Positions 25,018-34,073 of a stretch of 36,586 nucleotides of DNA are shown piece by piece. The notes under the pieces were generated by a model. The model did not search any database. It was not told the DNA's origin and saw nothing but the letters and a program-made list of their open reading frames with translations. Origin of the DNA: Firmicutes bacterium UBA1065 (lineage in GTDB: Bacteria; Bacillota; Clostridia; Tissierellales; Sedimentibacteraceae); contig DCDC01000131.1 of NCBI GenBank assembly GCA_002316225.1, positions 1-36,586 on the forward strand, written 5' to 3'. Both the position numbers and the translations under genes were made by a program. Numbering within the stretch: the stretch's first letter is position 1; each line of letters opens with the position of its first letter.

Positions 25018-25034
25018 GCGTAAGCGAAGGATAT
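25007..25034. repeat. Dispersed TGTCATCCTGAG repeat overlapping the cinA stop
   Basis: TGTCATCCTGAGCG followed by TAAGCGAAGGATAT. The repeat supplies the cinA stop codon TGA at 25015-25017. It is a half copy of the palindrome at 5740-5801. Confidence 0.8.
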
Positions 25035-25038
25035 CATA

Positions 25039-25065
25039 ACACGGGCTTAAGCCCGTGTTTTTTAT
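25039..25065. terminator. Terminator between cinA and lonB
   Basis: AACACGGGC and GCCCGTGTT pair around TTAA, and TTTTTT follows on the plus strand. It ends at the stop codon of the convergent protease gene and can serve both. Confidence 0.88.
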
Positions 25066-27536
25066 GCTCCTTCTTCTGCTGTTTTAAGCACCTTGTTGAA
25101 TTCGTTAATTTTATTGTTTGCAAGGTAGAATATAGTGTCTTTTTCATATTCGCCGTAAGCATCTTTTTTCCCTGCCTTAACTCCCGTCAAGAGTTCAATT
25201 CCTTCTTCGATTGTGGAAACGGCGTATATGTGGAAGAGGTTGTTTTTAACAGCTTCTATCACTTCATCCTTAAGCATCAGGTTGTCAATATTGCTAACGG
25301 GTATTATTACCCCCTGGTCTCCCGTGAGACCTTGCAGGGAGCAAACATCAAAGAATCCTTCTATTTTTTCATTTACCCCGCCTATGGGCTGGATTTCTCC
25401 CATTTGATTGACTGAGCCCGTCACGGCTAAATTTTGTTTGATGGGTACACCTGACAAGCTTGAGAGTATTGCATGAAGCTCGGCACTTGAAGCACTGTCT
25501 CCTTCAACTCCTCCGTAAAGCTGTTCAAAGGTTACCTGGGCGGTTAATCCCAAGGGTTTTTCCTGAGCAAACTTACCCCCCAAATATCCGTTTAAGGTTA
25601 GGACTCCCTTGGAATGGATGTTGCCGCTCATGTCTGTTTCTCTTTCTATATTGATGATTCCTTCCCTGCCCGCATAGGTCCTTGCTGTAATCCTTGACGG
25701 CAGGCCGAAGGCATATCCGGATACCCCCATGACCGAAAGGCCGTTCACCTGGCCTACAACTGCCCCTTCTGTATCTATGAGAACTTTTTTGTTGAGGATC
25801 TGTTCCTGCATTTTTTCTTCAAGCCTGTTGGAGCGGTATCTCTTATTTTTAATTGCCTGCTGAACATGCCTTCCTTCTACGTACTCTGAAAAATCGGCCT
25901 CTGCCAAAGCCGATGCTTCATATACTATTTCACTCACCATATTGAAGCGGGTTGACAGTTTGTTCTGACTGTCTGCAAGCCTGGACCCGTATTCCACAAC
26001 CCTGGCCAGGGCTTCACAGTTAAAATGCTTTAAGTTTTCACCTTCGCATATGGAAGCTATGAATGCCACGTAATGCCTTATATTTTCCGGTGTCCTGTCC
26101 ATTTCCACATCAAAGTCCACGATTACCTTGAACAGTTTCCTGAAATCTTCGTCTGCTGCCAAGAATTGATAATAAAAATAAGATCCTATCAAAATAACTT
26201 TTAGGTTTAAAGGTATCGGCTGGGGCTTTAAAGTCACCGTAGGCACATACCGGCTTTGCTCTCCTATGTTTTCCACGACGGCTTCTTTATACTTCAATGC
26301 TTTTTTCAAGCTGGCCCAGGCAAAGGGGTCCATCAGCAAATCCTTGGCCTGAAGAATCAGGTACCCACCGTTTGCCTTGTGAATGGCCCCCGGTTTTATC
26401 ATGGTAAAATCCGTTACTGTGGTCATCATATGGGATTTGTATTCTATTTTACCAAATAAATTGTAATAATAAGGGCTGTTTTCCGTTATGACCGGGGCTC
26501 CCTTTGTATTTTCATTGTTTATGAACAAATTTACCTTGTAGCGGGTAAAGGGGTCCTTAAGGTCCTTTACGGATGCTGTTTTTTCAAATATGTTTTCTTC
26601 TTCTCCGTCCAAGGAATCAGAACCATCCTGGAGCTTTGTAATGATATTTTCGTCCAAACTGTGTCTCACACTGCTGAAAATCTCATGGTTTTCCGCAACA
26701 TCCTTAAGAACCTTGTCCAAATAATCAACAATTTGCCTAAAGTCCCTGTACTTTTCCTTTAGTTGTTCCATAAAGGGGGCTGCGGCTTCCAGGGCAGCTT
26801 GTTTCTGAATTTCAGCAGCCTTCTCTTCGGCAAGCCTTTGAACCATTTGTCCGTCTCTAATTTTTTCGTCTATTTCCTTTGCTGTTTGATTTCTTTTTTC
26901 ATCTATTTTCTCACGCTCTTCTTCGGACAGGTTATTGAATTCTTCCTGAGTCATCTGCCTGCCTTCAATCAAAGGTATGAGAAGAATCCTGGGGCCTGCC
27001 TGCTGGATGGCAAAGCCTGCATTCTTTGCGATTTTATCAATATCCCTTAAGATTTCTGTCATTTGCTTGTTTGTCTTTTGTATAATGTCGTCTTTTTGCT
27101 GCTGAAAATTGCTTCCTTCAAATGCTTTGGGTATATATACCACGAGATTTGCAATCAGCTTTTCCATATCCTTTTGAAAAACCTTACCCCGTCCTGCAGG
27201 CAGGGATATGGCAAGGGGTTTGTCCCATTCGCTGAAGTTGTTGATATAACACCAGTCATCCGGCACCTTGCGCCTGGAAGCTACCTTGGATACTACCGTC
27301 TGGGAATAAGTAGTCTTACCTGTTCCCTGGGGTCCCAAAACAAAAATATTGTAGCCCGGAGCTTCCATGGAAAGACCAAACTCCATGGATTTAACGGCCC
27401 TGTCCTGGCCTATCACCCCTTCCAGTAAAGTGACATCCTTTGAAGTTTTGCAGAAATTTAAATCCGTGCATATGCTGCAGGTCTTCTTGAGCTTGTCTGC
27501 AGGCACCCTGTATTTTTCCATATCAATGACTCCCAT
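25062..27536 (-). CDS. LonB-type ATP-dependent protease
   Basis: 824 residues from ATG 27536, which has AAAGGAGGG at 7 bases; the 23 upstream codons contain that site and are not coding. The N-terminus holds a Cys cluster (CSICTDLNFC). Walker A is GPQGTGKTTYS. A long helical insertion of about 250 residues (LAEEKAAEIQKQAALEAAAP region) separates it from the rest of the AAA_32-type ATPase. The C-terminal Lon proteolytic domain has the catalytic Ser in EGDSASSAEL and Lys in GGVNEKIEGF. This is the short-N-domain Lon variant of clostridia and archaea-like LonB, which degrades damaged or regulatory proteins. It stands alone. Confidence 0.93.
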   Translation of the reverse strand: MGVIDMEKYRVPADKLKKTCSICTDLNFCKTSKDVTLLEGVIGQDRAVKSMEFGLSMEAPGYNIFVLGPQGTGKTTYSQTVVSKVASRRKVPDDWCYINNFSEWDKPLAISLPAGRGKVFQKDMEKLIANLVVYIPKAFEGSNFQQQKDDIIQKTNKQMTEILRDIDKIAKNAGFAIQQAGPRILLIPLIEGRQMTQEEFNNLSEEEREKIDEKRNQTAKEIDEKIRDGQMVQRLAEEKAAEIQKQAALEAAAPFMEQLKEKYRDFRQIVDYLDKVLKDVAENHEIFSSVRHSLDENIITKLQDGSDSLDGEEENIFEKTASVKDLKDPFTRYKVNLFINNENTKGAPVITENSPYYYNLFGKIEYKSHMMTTVTDFTMIKPGAIHKANGGYLILQAKDLLMDPFAWASLKKALKYKEAVVENIGEQSRYVPTVTLKPQPIPLNLKVILIGSYFYYQFLAADEDFRKLFKVIVDFDVEMDRTPENIRHYVAFIASICEGENLKHFNCEALARVVEYGSRLADSQNKLSTRFNMVSEIVYEASALAEADFSEYVEGRHVQQAIKNKRYRSNRLEEKMQEQILNKKVLIDTEGAVVGQVNGLSVMGVSGYAFGLPSRITARTYAGREGIINIERETDMSGNIHSKGVLTLNGYLGGKFAQEKPLGLTAQVTFEQLYGGVEGDSASSAELHAILSSLSGVPIKQNLAVTGSVNQMGEIQPIGGVNEKIEGFFDVCSLQGLTGDQGVIIPVSNIDNLMLKDEVIEAVKNNLFHIYAVSTIEEGIELLTGVKAGKKDAYGEYEKDTIFYLANNKINEFNKVLKTAEEGA

Positions 27537-27754
27537 TTTGAACCCTCCTTTAATTGTTAAAGGTTTGGGCAAATGCCCTATTTCATTAAAGGTATTAGGA
27601 GACACCTTTAATTATTAATTGATATTCTGAGGAATAATTCTTAAAGGAATACCCCTTTTGTTTACATATACCCTGGCTGAAAGTATACTAAACTAAAAAA
27701 ATATAACTCCCGGATAATTATATCATCTTGATTTATTTGATTTATTTTCAAATG

Positions 27755-27787
27755 AAAAAGGCGATTTTAGATTACTAAAACCGCCTA
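27755..27787 (-). terminator. Terminator of the aor operon
   Basis: On the minus strand AGGCGGTTTTAG pairs with CTAAAATCGCCT (one mismatch), followed by TTTTTCATTT. It lies 10 bases after the aor stop codon. Confidence 0.85.
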
Positions 27788-27796
27788 TATTAGTGG

Positions 27797-29665
27797 TTAA
27801 TAATTCAGACTGTATATTTGTTCTGCAACATCTGCCATTCCCAATTCCTCAAATTTTTCGGGAGTTGGTATTCCTTTTTCCATATCAAAGGAACATGCCT
27901 CATAGAATTTATCAAGAGCTGTTTCCATATCTACGACCCTGCCTTTTGGCGGACCTCCAATGGCAGGCTCCGTCATAAAACGTTTTGGCAGCCTGTCGTC
28001 TTTTCTTGTGAAACCACGCTCATAATTCAAGGCCCGTTCAAGGGCTATTGTACGTTCTGCTCTTCTTAACAATTCAAATTTATCGATTTCTATTCCTGTT
28101 ATTGCAGTATATAGTTCTGCTATGGTAGATGCTTTCATTTCAACATTTATAACGTTGAAATCGCATATTCCGGCTAAGTTTGTCACAACAAAGTATTCTT
28201 TAATTGCTTTTAGCCAGGTTTTATCTTCTGCATCATTAAAAGGATCTATAGGTTCGTTAATATCCAAATCTGGGAACACATAACCAAAGGCATCTATTGT
28301 AGCCGCATAGGGGCGCATGTGACAGGCACCTCTCTCGCTGGTTCCAAATGCGATTGTCATGGAAGAAGCTCCCCTGGGGTCAGTAGCGGAAATTTCCATG
28401 CCTTTTACCGCCATTACATAATCCATTGCCTTACCGCCGATTCGTTTTGCCGCAGCATAGGATCCATCAGCAAACAAGTCTCCGCAGCCCTCTCTTAATC
28501 CCATTTTTCTGGTCATTTCAACCATGGCGGGACCGTTTCCAAAGGTCATTTCCAATCCATCCGTATGTTCCTTATTTATTATCCCTTTTTCATACCATTC
28601 CATAATTGCGCTTATTGTTGCTCCGCCCGAAATAGTATCAAACCCATAGATTGTTGTATAATATCCTGCCATGCATATACTCTCGTAATCATCAACACCG
28701 CAGCGAGGTCCATATGCTGCCAGTGTTTCATACTCCATTTCTCCTACTTCCGTGTCACCCATTACCACATATTTATGGCATCCAAGCTGGCAAGAATAGC
28801 AGGCCCGGCGCCTTATCGAGTATTTGTCTGTATTGTTCCACAGTTGATAGGGAAGTACATTTTCAATTTTTTCAAACTGATTTTGTATGAAATTTCTTGT
28901 GGGAAGAATCCCGCAATCATTTGAACCCCCTACCCAGGCAGGCGTTCCATAGCCATGAACCGGTCCCCAAGTATAGGCTTCGCTTCTAAGCTGTTGATAA
29001 GCATCCTTATATACGGCCATAAAAGCATCCTTATCGGCAATTTCAACTTTTCCTGTTCCCCTGACAGCTATGGCCTTTAAATTCTTGCTTCCCATAACTG
29101 CACCGGCTCCGCCTCTGCCTGCGAAACAGTCATCACTGAAAATACATGCAAGGCTTGAAAGTTTTTCTCCCGCCTGACCTATGCAGCATACTTTAAAATC
29201 TTTTCCTAGTTCTTCTTTGATTGCATCGGTTGTCTCTCGTGTATTCATACCCCAAAACTTTGATGCATCCCTTAATTCAACCTTTTGCTCATCAATATAC
29301 AAGTAGACGGGTTTTTGTGATTTACCTTTAAAGGCAACCGTATCATAGCCGGCAAATTTTAACTCCGCTCCAAAGTGGCTTCCTACATTGGAAGCACCAA
29401 TAGTATTTGTCAGGGGAGATATGAAACAAACACTGGTACGAGAGGCAGAGGGCGTCGGTGTCCCCGTCATGGGTCCGGTATTGAAACTTAAAATATTATC
29501 CGGGGATAAGGGTTCTGCATCATGAGGCATCTCGTTCCACAATAATGCTATTCCATAACCTTCTCCACCCATGTATTTTTTAATATAATCAGGATTAAGT
29601 TTTTCTTTTGTTATAATCCCTTCTGTTAAATCAACATTAATTACACAATCCTTATAGCCTTTCAT
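27797..29665 (-). CDS. Aldehyde:ferredoxin oxidoreductase (tungsten pterin enzyme)
   Basis: 622 residues from ATG 29665, 7 bases after AGGAGG; an ATG at 29668 is just too close. Oxidises aldehydes to acids or, with reduced ferredoxin, the reverse. Family order is kept: N-terminal domain with KYMGGEGYG and NTGPMTGT, pterin loop GSHFGAELKFAGYD, FAGRGGAGAVMGSKNLKAI, and [4Fe-4S] ligands CYSCQLGCHK with a distal Cys in NLAGICDF. The tungsto-bispterin cofactor fits the Moco/Tuco-type leader and MoaD-like gene of the same operon. It overlaps the end of the ferredoxin gene's ribosome region and is translationally coupled. Substrate specificity cannot be read from the sequence. Confidence 0.95.
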   Translation of the reverse strand: MKGYKDCVINVDLTEGIITKEKLNPDYIKKYMGGEGYGIALLWNEMPHDAEPLSPDNILSFNTGPMTGTPTPSASRTSVCFISPLTNTIGASNVGSHFGAELKFAGYDTVAFKGKSQKPVYLYIDEQKVELRDASKFWGMNTRETTDAIKEELGKDFKVCCIGQAGEKLSSLACIFSDDCFAGRGGAGAVMGSKNLKAIAVRGTGKVEIADKDAFMAVYKDAYQQLRSEAYTWGPVHGYGTPAWVGGSNDCGILPTRNFIQNQFEKIENVLPYQLWNNTDKYSIRRRACYSCQLGCHKYVVMGDTEVGEMEYETLAAYGPRCGVDDYESICMAGYYTTIYGFDTISGGATISAIMEWYEKGIINKEHTDGLEMTFGNGPAMVEMTRKMGLREGCGDLFADGSYAAAKRIGGKAMDYVMAVKGMEISATDPRGASSMTIAFGTSERGACHMRPYAATIDAFGYVFPDLDINEPIDPFNDAEDKTWLKAIKEYFVVTNLAGICDFNVINVEMKASTIAELYTAITGIEIDKFELLRRAERTIALERALNYERGFTRKDDRLPKRFMTEPAIGGPPKGRVVDMETALDKFYEACSFDMEKGIPTPEKFEELGMADVAEQIYSLNY

Positions 29666-29676
29666 CATACCACCTC

Positions 29677-30090
29677 CTACCATGATAATGCTTGCCTGGG
29701 ACAGGCAGGTACACATTCAGGAAGTCCGCCGCATAAATCACATTTATATGGCTTTGTTTCCCTATCTAAATTTACCATTACGATAGCACCAATCGGGCAT
29801 GCCTCAGCACAGGCTCCGCATCCTGTACACCCATCCTGAATTTCAACAGCTCCTGAATAAGAGTTTCTGTTTATACATCCTACCGGACAAGCTTGTGCAC
29901 ACACCATATCGGAGCATTGCTGACATACGGTTAATTTGAATTTACCAAGTTCATTCAGCTCTTTTACCTGTATACCCCTTGTCTGTGGAGATACGGCACC
30001 GGTATGAGCAAGGGAGCATACAGCTTCGCAGGTTCTGCAGCCTTGACAGACTGTCTTGTTAACATTAATTTTGATTACACCTGGTTTCAT
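29677..30090 (-). CDS. Four-cluster ferredoxin, electron carrier of AOR
   Basis: 137 residues with four [4Fe-4S] Cys groups: CQGCRTCEAVC, CQQCSDMVCAQACP, CTGCGACAEACP and CDLCGGLPECVPACP. This is the HycB/HydN-like electron-transfer arrangement. It sits between the MoaD-like gene and aor, so it most likely accepts or gives electrons to the oxidoreductase. Its stop codon lies 12 bases before the aor start, within the aor Shine-Dalgarno region. ATG follows AGGAGG. Confidence 0.94.
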   Translation of the reverse strand: MKPGVIKINVNKTVCQGCRTCEAVCSLAHTGAVSPQTRGIQVKELNELGKFKLTVCQQCSDMVCAQACPVGCINRNSYSGAVEIQDGCTGCGACAEACPIGAIVMVNLDRETKPYKCDLCGGLPECVPACPRQALSW

Positions 30091-30110
30091 ATAAACACCT
30101 CCTAAATATT

Positions 30111-30341
30111 TTATCCCCCTCCGCCAACAGGGAAAAACAAAAGTTCATCACCATCATTTAAAACATAATTCTTACCGCGAAGACTGCCGTTAACGCTGCT
30201 CTTAGTCCATTCACCGCTTACGGGAATATTGATGATGGTTAATGCTTCAGCTATGGTTGTTCCCTCCGGCATTTCAATTTCTTTCTCTCGGAATCCTGCT
30301 GATGCAGCCAAAATGCCGGTCAGTTTGACTTTGATTTTCAA
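30111..30341 (-). CDS. MoaD/ThiS-like sulfur carrier for pterin cofactor
   Basis: 76 residues from TTG 30341, 9 bases after AAAGGAG; a TTG at 30350 touches the site and is rejected. The ubiquitin-like beta-grasp fold has the C-terminal sequence FFPVGGGG: the diglycine end is thiocarboxylated to deliver sulfur to the molybdopterin dithiolene. The extra two glycines (four in all) would need trimming or are used as is. As the first gene of the aor operon it is probably dedicated to the tungsten cofactor of the downstream enzyme. The activating MoeB/MoaE partners are not in the window. Confidence 0.88.
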   Translation of the reverse strand: MKIKVKLTGILAASAGFREKEIEMPEGTTIAEALTIINIPVSGEWTKSSVNGSLRGKNYVLNDGDELLFFPVGGGG

Positions 30342-30371
30342 CCTTGTCAACTCCTTTGGGTTATTTAGAAT

Positions 30372-30416
30372 AAAAAAACCGCAAGACTATGTAAATGTTT
30401 ACATATAGTTTTGCGG
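30372..30416 (-). terminator. Terminator in the aor-operon leader (expression platform)
   Basis: On the minus strand CCGCAAAACTATATGTAAA pairs imperfectly with TTTACATAGTCTTGCGG, and T7 follows at 30378-30372. It lies between the aptamer-like leader and the first gene, so it can stop transcription before the coding region unless the leader prevents it. Confidence 0.88.
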
Positions 30417-30501
30417 CTCCTTTTCAAATAGGAGGGCGGTTAGATTGCTCTAAACACCTGGCGTTCTCACCGGCCTCATTGGTCAGATGAGAATCGGAGC
30501 A
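30415..30501 (-). ncRNA. Moco/Tuco-type riboswitch candidate
   Basis: A structured leader of about 87 nt on the minus strand. It is closed by GCTCC (30500-30496) with GGAGC (30420-30416), encloses a CTCAT/ATGAG hairpin and a GGCCGGTGAGAACGCC segment, and then has CCGCCCTCC with an alternative CTCCT/AGGAG pairing into the closing stem. The terminator begins inside the closing stem. The pattern and the molybdo/tungsto-enzyme operon below fit the Moco RNA motif or its Tuco variant; I matched it from memory, not by a covariance model. Confidence 0.62.
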
Positions 30502-30522
30502 TAATTTTCTTATTCTATCTCC

Positions 30523-30553
30523 ATTATAAAGCTTATAGCAACAATAAGGTCAA
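30523..30553 (-). promoter_or_regulatory. MerR-type promoter of the aor operon (19-bp spacer)
   Basis: TTGACC (30553-30548) and TATAAT (30528-30523) are 19 bases apart, a spacing typical of MerR-activated promoters and too long for normal sigma-A. The spacer contains an inverted repeat CTTAT-N7-ATAAG centred at 30540. The start site should fall near 30515, just before the riboswitch candidate. Confidence 0.75.
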
Positions 30554-30579
30554 GTATTTCTTTAAATTATTTTAGATAT

Positions 30580-31410
30580 TTATGTAATTCTTACGGGAAT
30601 CTGTAATTTAAAAAACATGCCTCTCTCACCATTCATCAAGTCGGGTAAATCTGTTATCACTTCACAGATGTAATCACCGGCTATGGTATAATTTCTATCT
30701 GATATTTCATCCAGAAGCCTGTTTGCATAGGGTATTTCCTGTTCAAATCTGCTGCAGTAAATGCATAGATATGTACCTGCCTTTATAGTACTTATAAGGT
30801 TTTCAGGCACATTTTCATCAACAAATACAAACAAATCACTAGAAATAAAATCCCTGTTTATTATTTGTTCATAGGGTACCCTGTTTCCTGTATTACAAAA
30901 ATATGTCTGCCTGAGTCCGTTTCTTTCCATATCCTCTTTTAATTTTCTAAGCTCTTCTTCATATATTTCAATACCGAAGTCATAAAAATTGGTGCTCATC
31001 TTGTAACTGTATATCCATCGTTTTTCAATATATTCAAGAGTGATTGTACCGTCAGGGGGAGAGGATTCATATCTTTCATAGTTGCTTATAGCTCTTTGAA
31101 GTGCATTTTTTTGATGTTTTAATGCCTCAATTTCCGCATCGATACTACGGCTTTTTTCTTCCAGGAAACTTTTTATAAGTTTCGTATCATAGGTTTTAAG
31201 CTGGACTTCTATATCCTTTAATTGCATGCCGAGGGATTTTAAATATTGTATCATATCAAGCCGAGCACATTGTTTTATGGAATAGTATCTGTAACCGGTG
31301 AATTTATCAATTTCAATCGGTTTTAAAATTCCTATTTTATCATAGTAGCGAAGAGTTTGTTCTGATACATTGTTTATTTTGGACATTTGTCCGATGGTTA
31401 ATCTGTCCAT
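30580..31410 (-). CDS. MerR-family regulator with GyrI/BmrR-like C-terminal domain
   Basis: 276 residues. The N-terminal MerR winged helix reads LTIGQMSKINNVSEQTLRYYDKIG with the family RYY motif in FTGYRYYS. A dimerisation helix (about residues 78-118) and a C-terminal ligand-binding domain of GyrI type follow (ITLEYIEKRWIYSYK, GTYLCIYCSRFE, YTIAGDYICEV). No Cys-based metal site, so a small-molecule effector is more likely. It lies upstream of, and in the same direction as, the aor operon, whose promoter has the MerR 19-base spacer. RBS GGGGGA at 8 bases. Confidence 0.9.
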   Translation of the reverse strand: MDRLTIGQMSKINNVSEQTLRYYDKIGILKPIEIDKFTGYRYYSIKQCARLDMIQYLKSLGMQLKDIEVQLKTYDTKLIKSFLEEKSRSIDAEIEALKHQKNALQRAISNYERYESSPPDGTITLEYIEKRWIYSYKMSTNFYDFGIEIYEEELRKLKEDMERNGLRQTYFCNTGNRVPYEQIINRDFISSDLFVFVDENVPENLISTIKAGTYLCIYCSRFEQEIPYANRLLDEISDRNYTIAGDYICEVITDLPDLMNGERGMFFKLQIPVRIT

Positions 31411-31535
31411 AATATCCCCCTTTTTATTTAATTATACCTATTTGTGGAAGTTATTTCAAGGAATATTGCATTTCCAAAAAAGCAAAAAGAAAGGCTGCCG
31501 GTGCCGGGAATCTTTAAAGTATCAATGTGCCTGTC

Positions 31536-31560
31536 AACCTAAGGGCAAAGCCCTCAGGTT
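31536..31560. repeat. Inverted repeat after the ABC permease gene
   Basis: AACCT-AAGGGC and GCCCTC-AGGTT pair with one mismatch around AAAG. No T-run follows on the minus strand, so its terminator role for the exporter operon is uncertain. Confidence 0.5.
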
Positions 31561-31583
31561 GCAATAAGGTTATTAAAGACTAT

Positions 31584-32753
31584 CTATCTTTTCACGGTTT
31601 TTACACCAATGGTGAAGAAGGTTATTCCCATTGCCAGCAGTACCAATGAAGGCAGTATGGCTGATTTAAAACCCATACCCTTGGCAGCTATGTTTAAAAA
31701 TCCCTGCATTGCCCATTTTTGTGGAGTCAGTTCAGCCAGGAATAATAGCACCTTGTTGTTTACAATTTCCAAGGGCCACATGGTTCCCCCAAGCATTGAG
31801 GTGGAGGTTAATACTACCGGTGCCACCGCTCCCAGCTGGGCTTCGGTTTTAACTATACCTGACAGCATAAGCCCGAATGAGGTTATGGTAAACACAAAGA
31901 CGGTGGTTACCATTATAATTCCCCCAAGGCTCCTTCCCCAGTCCAGGCCGAATAAATACCTGCCTCCCAGAATTAAAACAGACATTTGTATCATCCCCAC
32001 CAGAAAAGAAACCACCATTGTTCCGCTCAGTATGGAAGACATTGATACGGGAGATACCAGCATCCTGTCCCATGTCTTATATCTTTTATCGCTAAGTACG
32101 GTTCCGATTGAAAAAACAATGGTATACATTGAGAAAAACACGGTAAATCCTATCATGGAGTGTTTCATACTGTCATATCCCGACTGAATATCAGTATCTG
32201 CCAGAGTCGAAGTCACCTTCAGGGGTTTTTTAAAGATCCAGGAATCCATGACATTTTCATAAGCCAAGTCCTTTATTTTTTCCACATCAGCCCCGGGTTT
32301 TTGGGATGAAACGAAATTTGCCGTAACCGTCGAAATTCTTTCACTCCCGGCCATTTTTACAATTATGCCTTTTACTGTTTCCTGCAGGGTTAGAAGGTAT
32401 TTGTCATCTTTTATTTTAACTTGCCCGATGTTTATTTCCCTGCCCCTTTCAATATTGTCATGAAAGCCCTCATTTATTATCAATGCAGCAAGTACTTTTC
32501 CTTCTTCTACCCGGGCAATGGCATCGTTCTTATCTGAATCAAGGAATTTAAAAATCTTGTTCTGCTTAAGCTCTTCCATAAATTCTGCCGAATAGGGGGT
32601 ATTATCCTCATCAACGATTATGACGGAAGGTCTGTAGGTGTTGAAGGCGATTCCGAAGACAGCGGTAAAACCCAGGGCCATTGCAGTCATAACCAAAAAT
32701 ACCACATAATTATCCCTGAGACTCAGGAGTCTTAATTTTACTATGCTAAGCAT
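31584..32753 (-). CDS. ABC-2 type exporter permease, second subunit
   Basis: 389 residues from ATG 32753 (AGGAGG at 10 bases; start overlaps the stop of the preceding permease by 8 bases). An N-terminal membrane segment (VVFLVMTAMALGFTAVFGIAF) is followed by an extracytoplasmic domain of about 150 residues, then five or six membrane segments. Core motif VFSIGTVLSDKRYKTWDRMLVSPV, followed by TPQKWAMQGFLNIA near the end, is the ABC2_membrane family signature. It would pair with the other permease to form a heterodimer. The substrate is unknown. Confidence 0.85.
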   Translation of the reverse strand: MLSIVKLRLLSLRDNYVVFLVMTAMALGFTAVFGIAFNTYRPSVIIVDEDNTPYSAEFMEELKQNKIFKFLDSDKNDAIARVEEGKVLAALIINEGFHDNIERGREINIGQVKIKDDKYLLTLQETVKGIIVKMAGSERISTVTANFVSSQKPGADVEKIKDLAYENVMDSWIFKKPLKVTSTLADTDIQSGYDSMKHSMIGFTVFFSMYTIVFSIGTVLSDKRYKTWDRMLVSPVSMSSILSGTMVVSFLVGMIQMSVLILGGRYLFGLDWGRSLGGIIMVTTVFVFTITSFGLMLSGIVKTEAQLGAVAPVVLTSTSMLGGTMWPLEIVNNKVLLFLAELTPQKWAMQGFLNIAAKGMGFKSAILPSLVLLAMGITFFTIGVKTVKR

Positions 32754-34065
32754 TTTTCGACACCTCCTTGTTGAAGATGATAACCCCTGCAAGGGTGAAC
32801 AAAATTCCTGCTATGGCAAGTATTGACACGTTAATTAAAATATCCGAAAAACCATATCCCAATATTATTTTTAAATAGGCCTTAAGCCCAACCCCGTTGA
32901 GGGAAATAAAACTTACTTTCCGGATTATTTCAGGCATAAGATCCAGGGGGAAGAAACTCCCTCCCAAAAATGCCATCACCTGTATGATCACACTTTCAAA
33001 TGCGTTTGCCAGCCTGTAATTTTCTGCCCTGTAGGTCAAAGAGCCTATGAAAATACCAAGTCCTGCCACGGAAAAGGCTGATGCCGTGCTAAGAACAAGA
33101 AGAGATTTTATATTTCCCCAATTGACTTTCAATGCAAAATGCGAGTAGGCCAGCATGATAGTTATTTGAATTGCAGCAATCAAAAATATGACAATAAACT
33201 TCCCTGTCAAGATGTGGGGCTTAGAAATATCGGCTACAACCATCCTTTGATAAGTCTGATTATCCTTTTCTTCCAAAAGCATCCTGCCTCCCTGGCCTGC
33301 AGCATACAGGACAAACATGGTCATCATTGCAACCGCATAATACTCGGAGCTTTTTATGGTACGTCTTCCTTCAACGGTCACATTATTGATATTAACCTTC
33401 ATACCTGCCACCAAATCCGTCATGCCTTCCATTATTTCATCAATATTGTCAAATCCGTCTCCTCCCATATCATTGGCTGAGGCTGATTCAATAAGCACAT
33501 TTTTGCCTATGATGACGGATGACATGGTATTTGTGTAAGCCTCCATCAGGGATGTAACAATTTCCCCTGCAAGGGCTCTGCCGGGGTGGGTCAGAACCTT
33601 GACATCCACATTGTTCCTAAAGGGAGTAAGGAGGTTTATTTTCATGTCATAAATGTATTTTTCCGGCAGTATTATTATTGCTGAAATTTCTCCCTCATTT
33701 AATAATTCCATGGCTCTATCCTCTTCTACAACCCTGTAATCAATCAACTTTGATACTTCTTCGTTCCCCAAAAAATCCCCGAAGAACATTTCCTCCGGGT
33801 TGACCTCATCTCTCGAAATATCTATGTTTAGCCTTTTTTCCAATGTCTTTATAAATATTTTTGAATCTGCCCCTTCATCATATTGCTTTACAAGAGCTAC
33901 GGGTATTTTTTCTATTCCGCCATCATCGCTGTCCATAAAGGAACCTTTTAAGGCCATGCTTAAAATAGTCATCAATATAAGGGGCATGAGCATGGTGATT
34001 ATTATGGCCTGCTTATCGCTTAAAACGATCTTTAAATCTTTTATGATAATGCTTAATACTTTCAT
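32746..34065 (-). CDS. ABC-2 type exporter permease, first subunit
   Basis: 439 residues. One N-terminal membrane segment (AIIITMLMPLILMTILSMAL), a large extracytoplasmic domain (about residues 40-230), then six membrane segments with the coupling-helix region LLEEKDNQTYQRMVVADISK. Same architecture as the second permease (ABC2_membrane_3, YhgE/NatB-like), with a longer external domain. Encoded 8 bases after the ATPase gene. ATG 34065 follows a weak GGGTGAAG site. Confidence 0.85.
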   Translation of the reverse strand: MKVLSIIIKDLKIVLSDKQAIIITMLMPLILMTILSMALKGSFMDSDDGGIEKIPVALVKQYDEGADSKIFIKTLEKRLNIDISRDEVNPEEMFFGDFLGNEEVSKLIDYRVVEEDRAMELLNEGEISAIIILPEKYIYDMKINLLTPFRNNVDVKVLTHPGRALAGEIVTSLMEAYTNTMSSVIIGKNVLIESASANDMGGDGFDNIDEIMEGMTDLVAGMKVNINNVTVEGRRTIKSSEYYAVAMMTMFVLYAAGQGGRMLLEEKDNQTYQRMVVADISKPHILTGKFIVIFLIAAIQITIMLAYSHFALKVNWGNIKSLLVLSTASAFSVAGLGIFIGSLTYRAENYRLANAFESVIIQVMAFLGGSFFPLDLMPEIIRKVSFISLNGVGLKAYLKIILGYGFSDILINVSILAIAGILFTLAGVIIFNKEVSKNA

Positions 34066-34073
34066 ACTTCACC

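Noticed and set aside
31536..31560. Rho-independent terminator of the exporter operon
   Set aside because: The inverted repeat has no T-run on the minus strand; listed only as a repeat.
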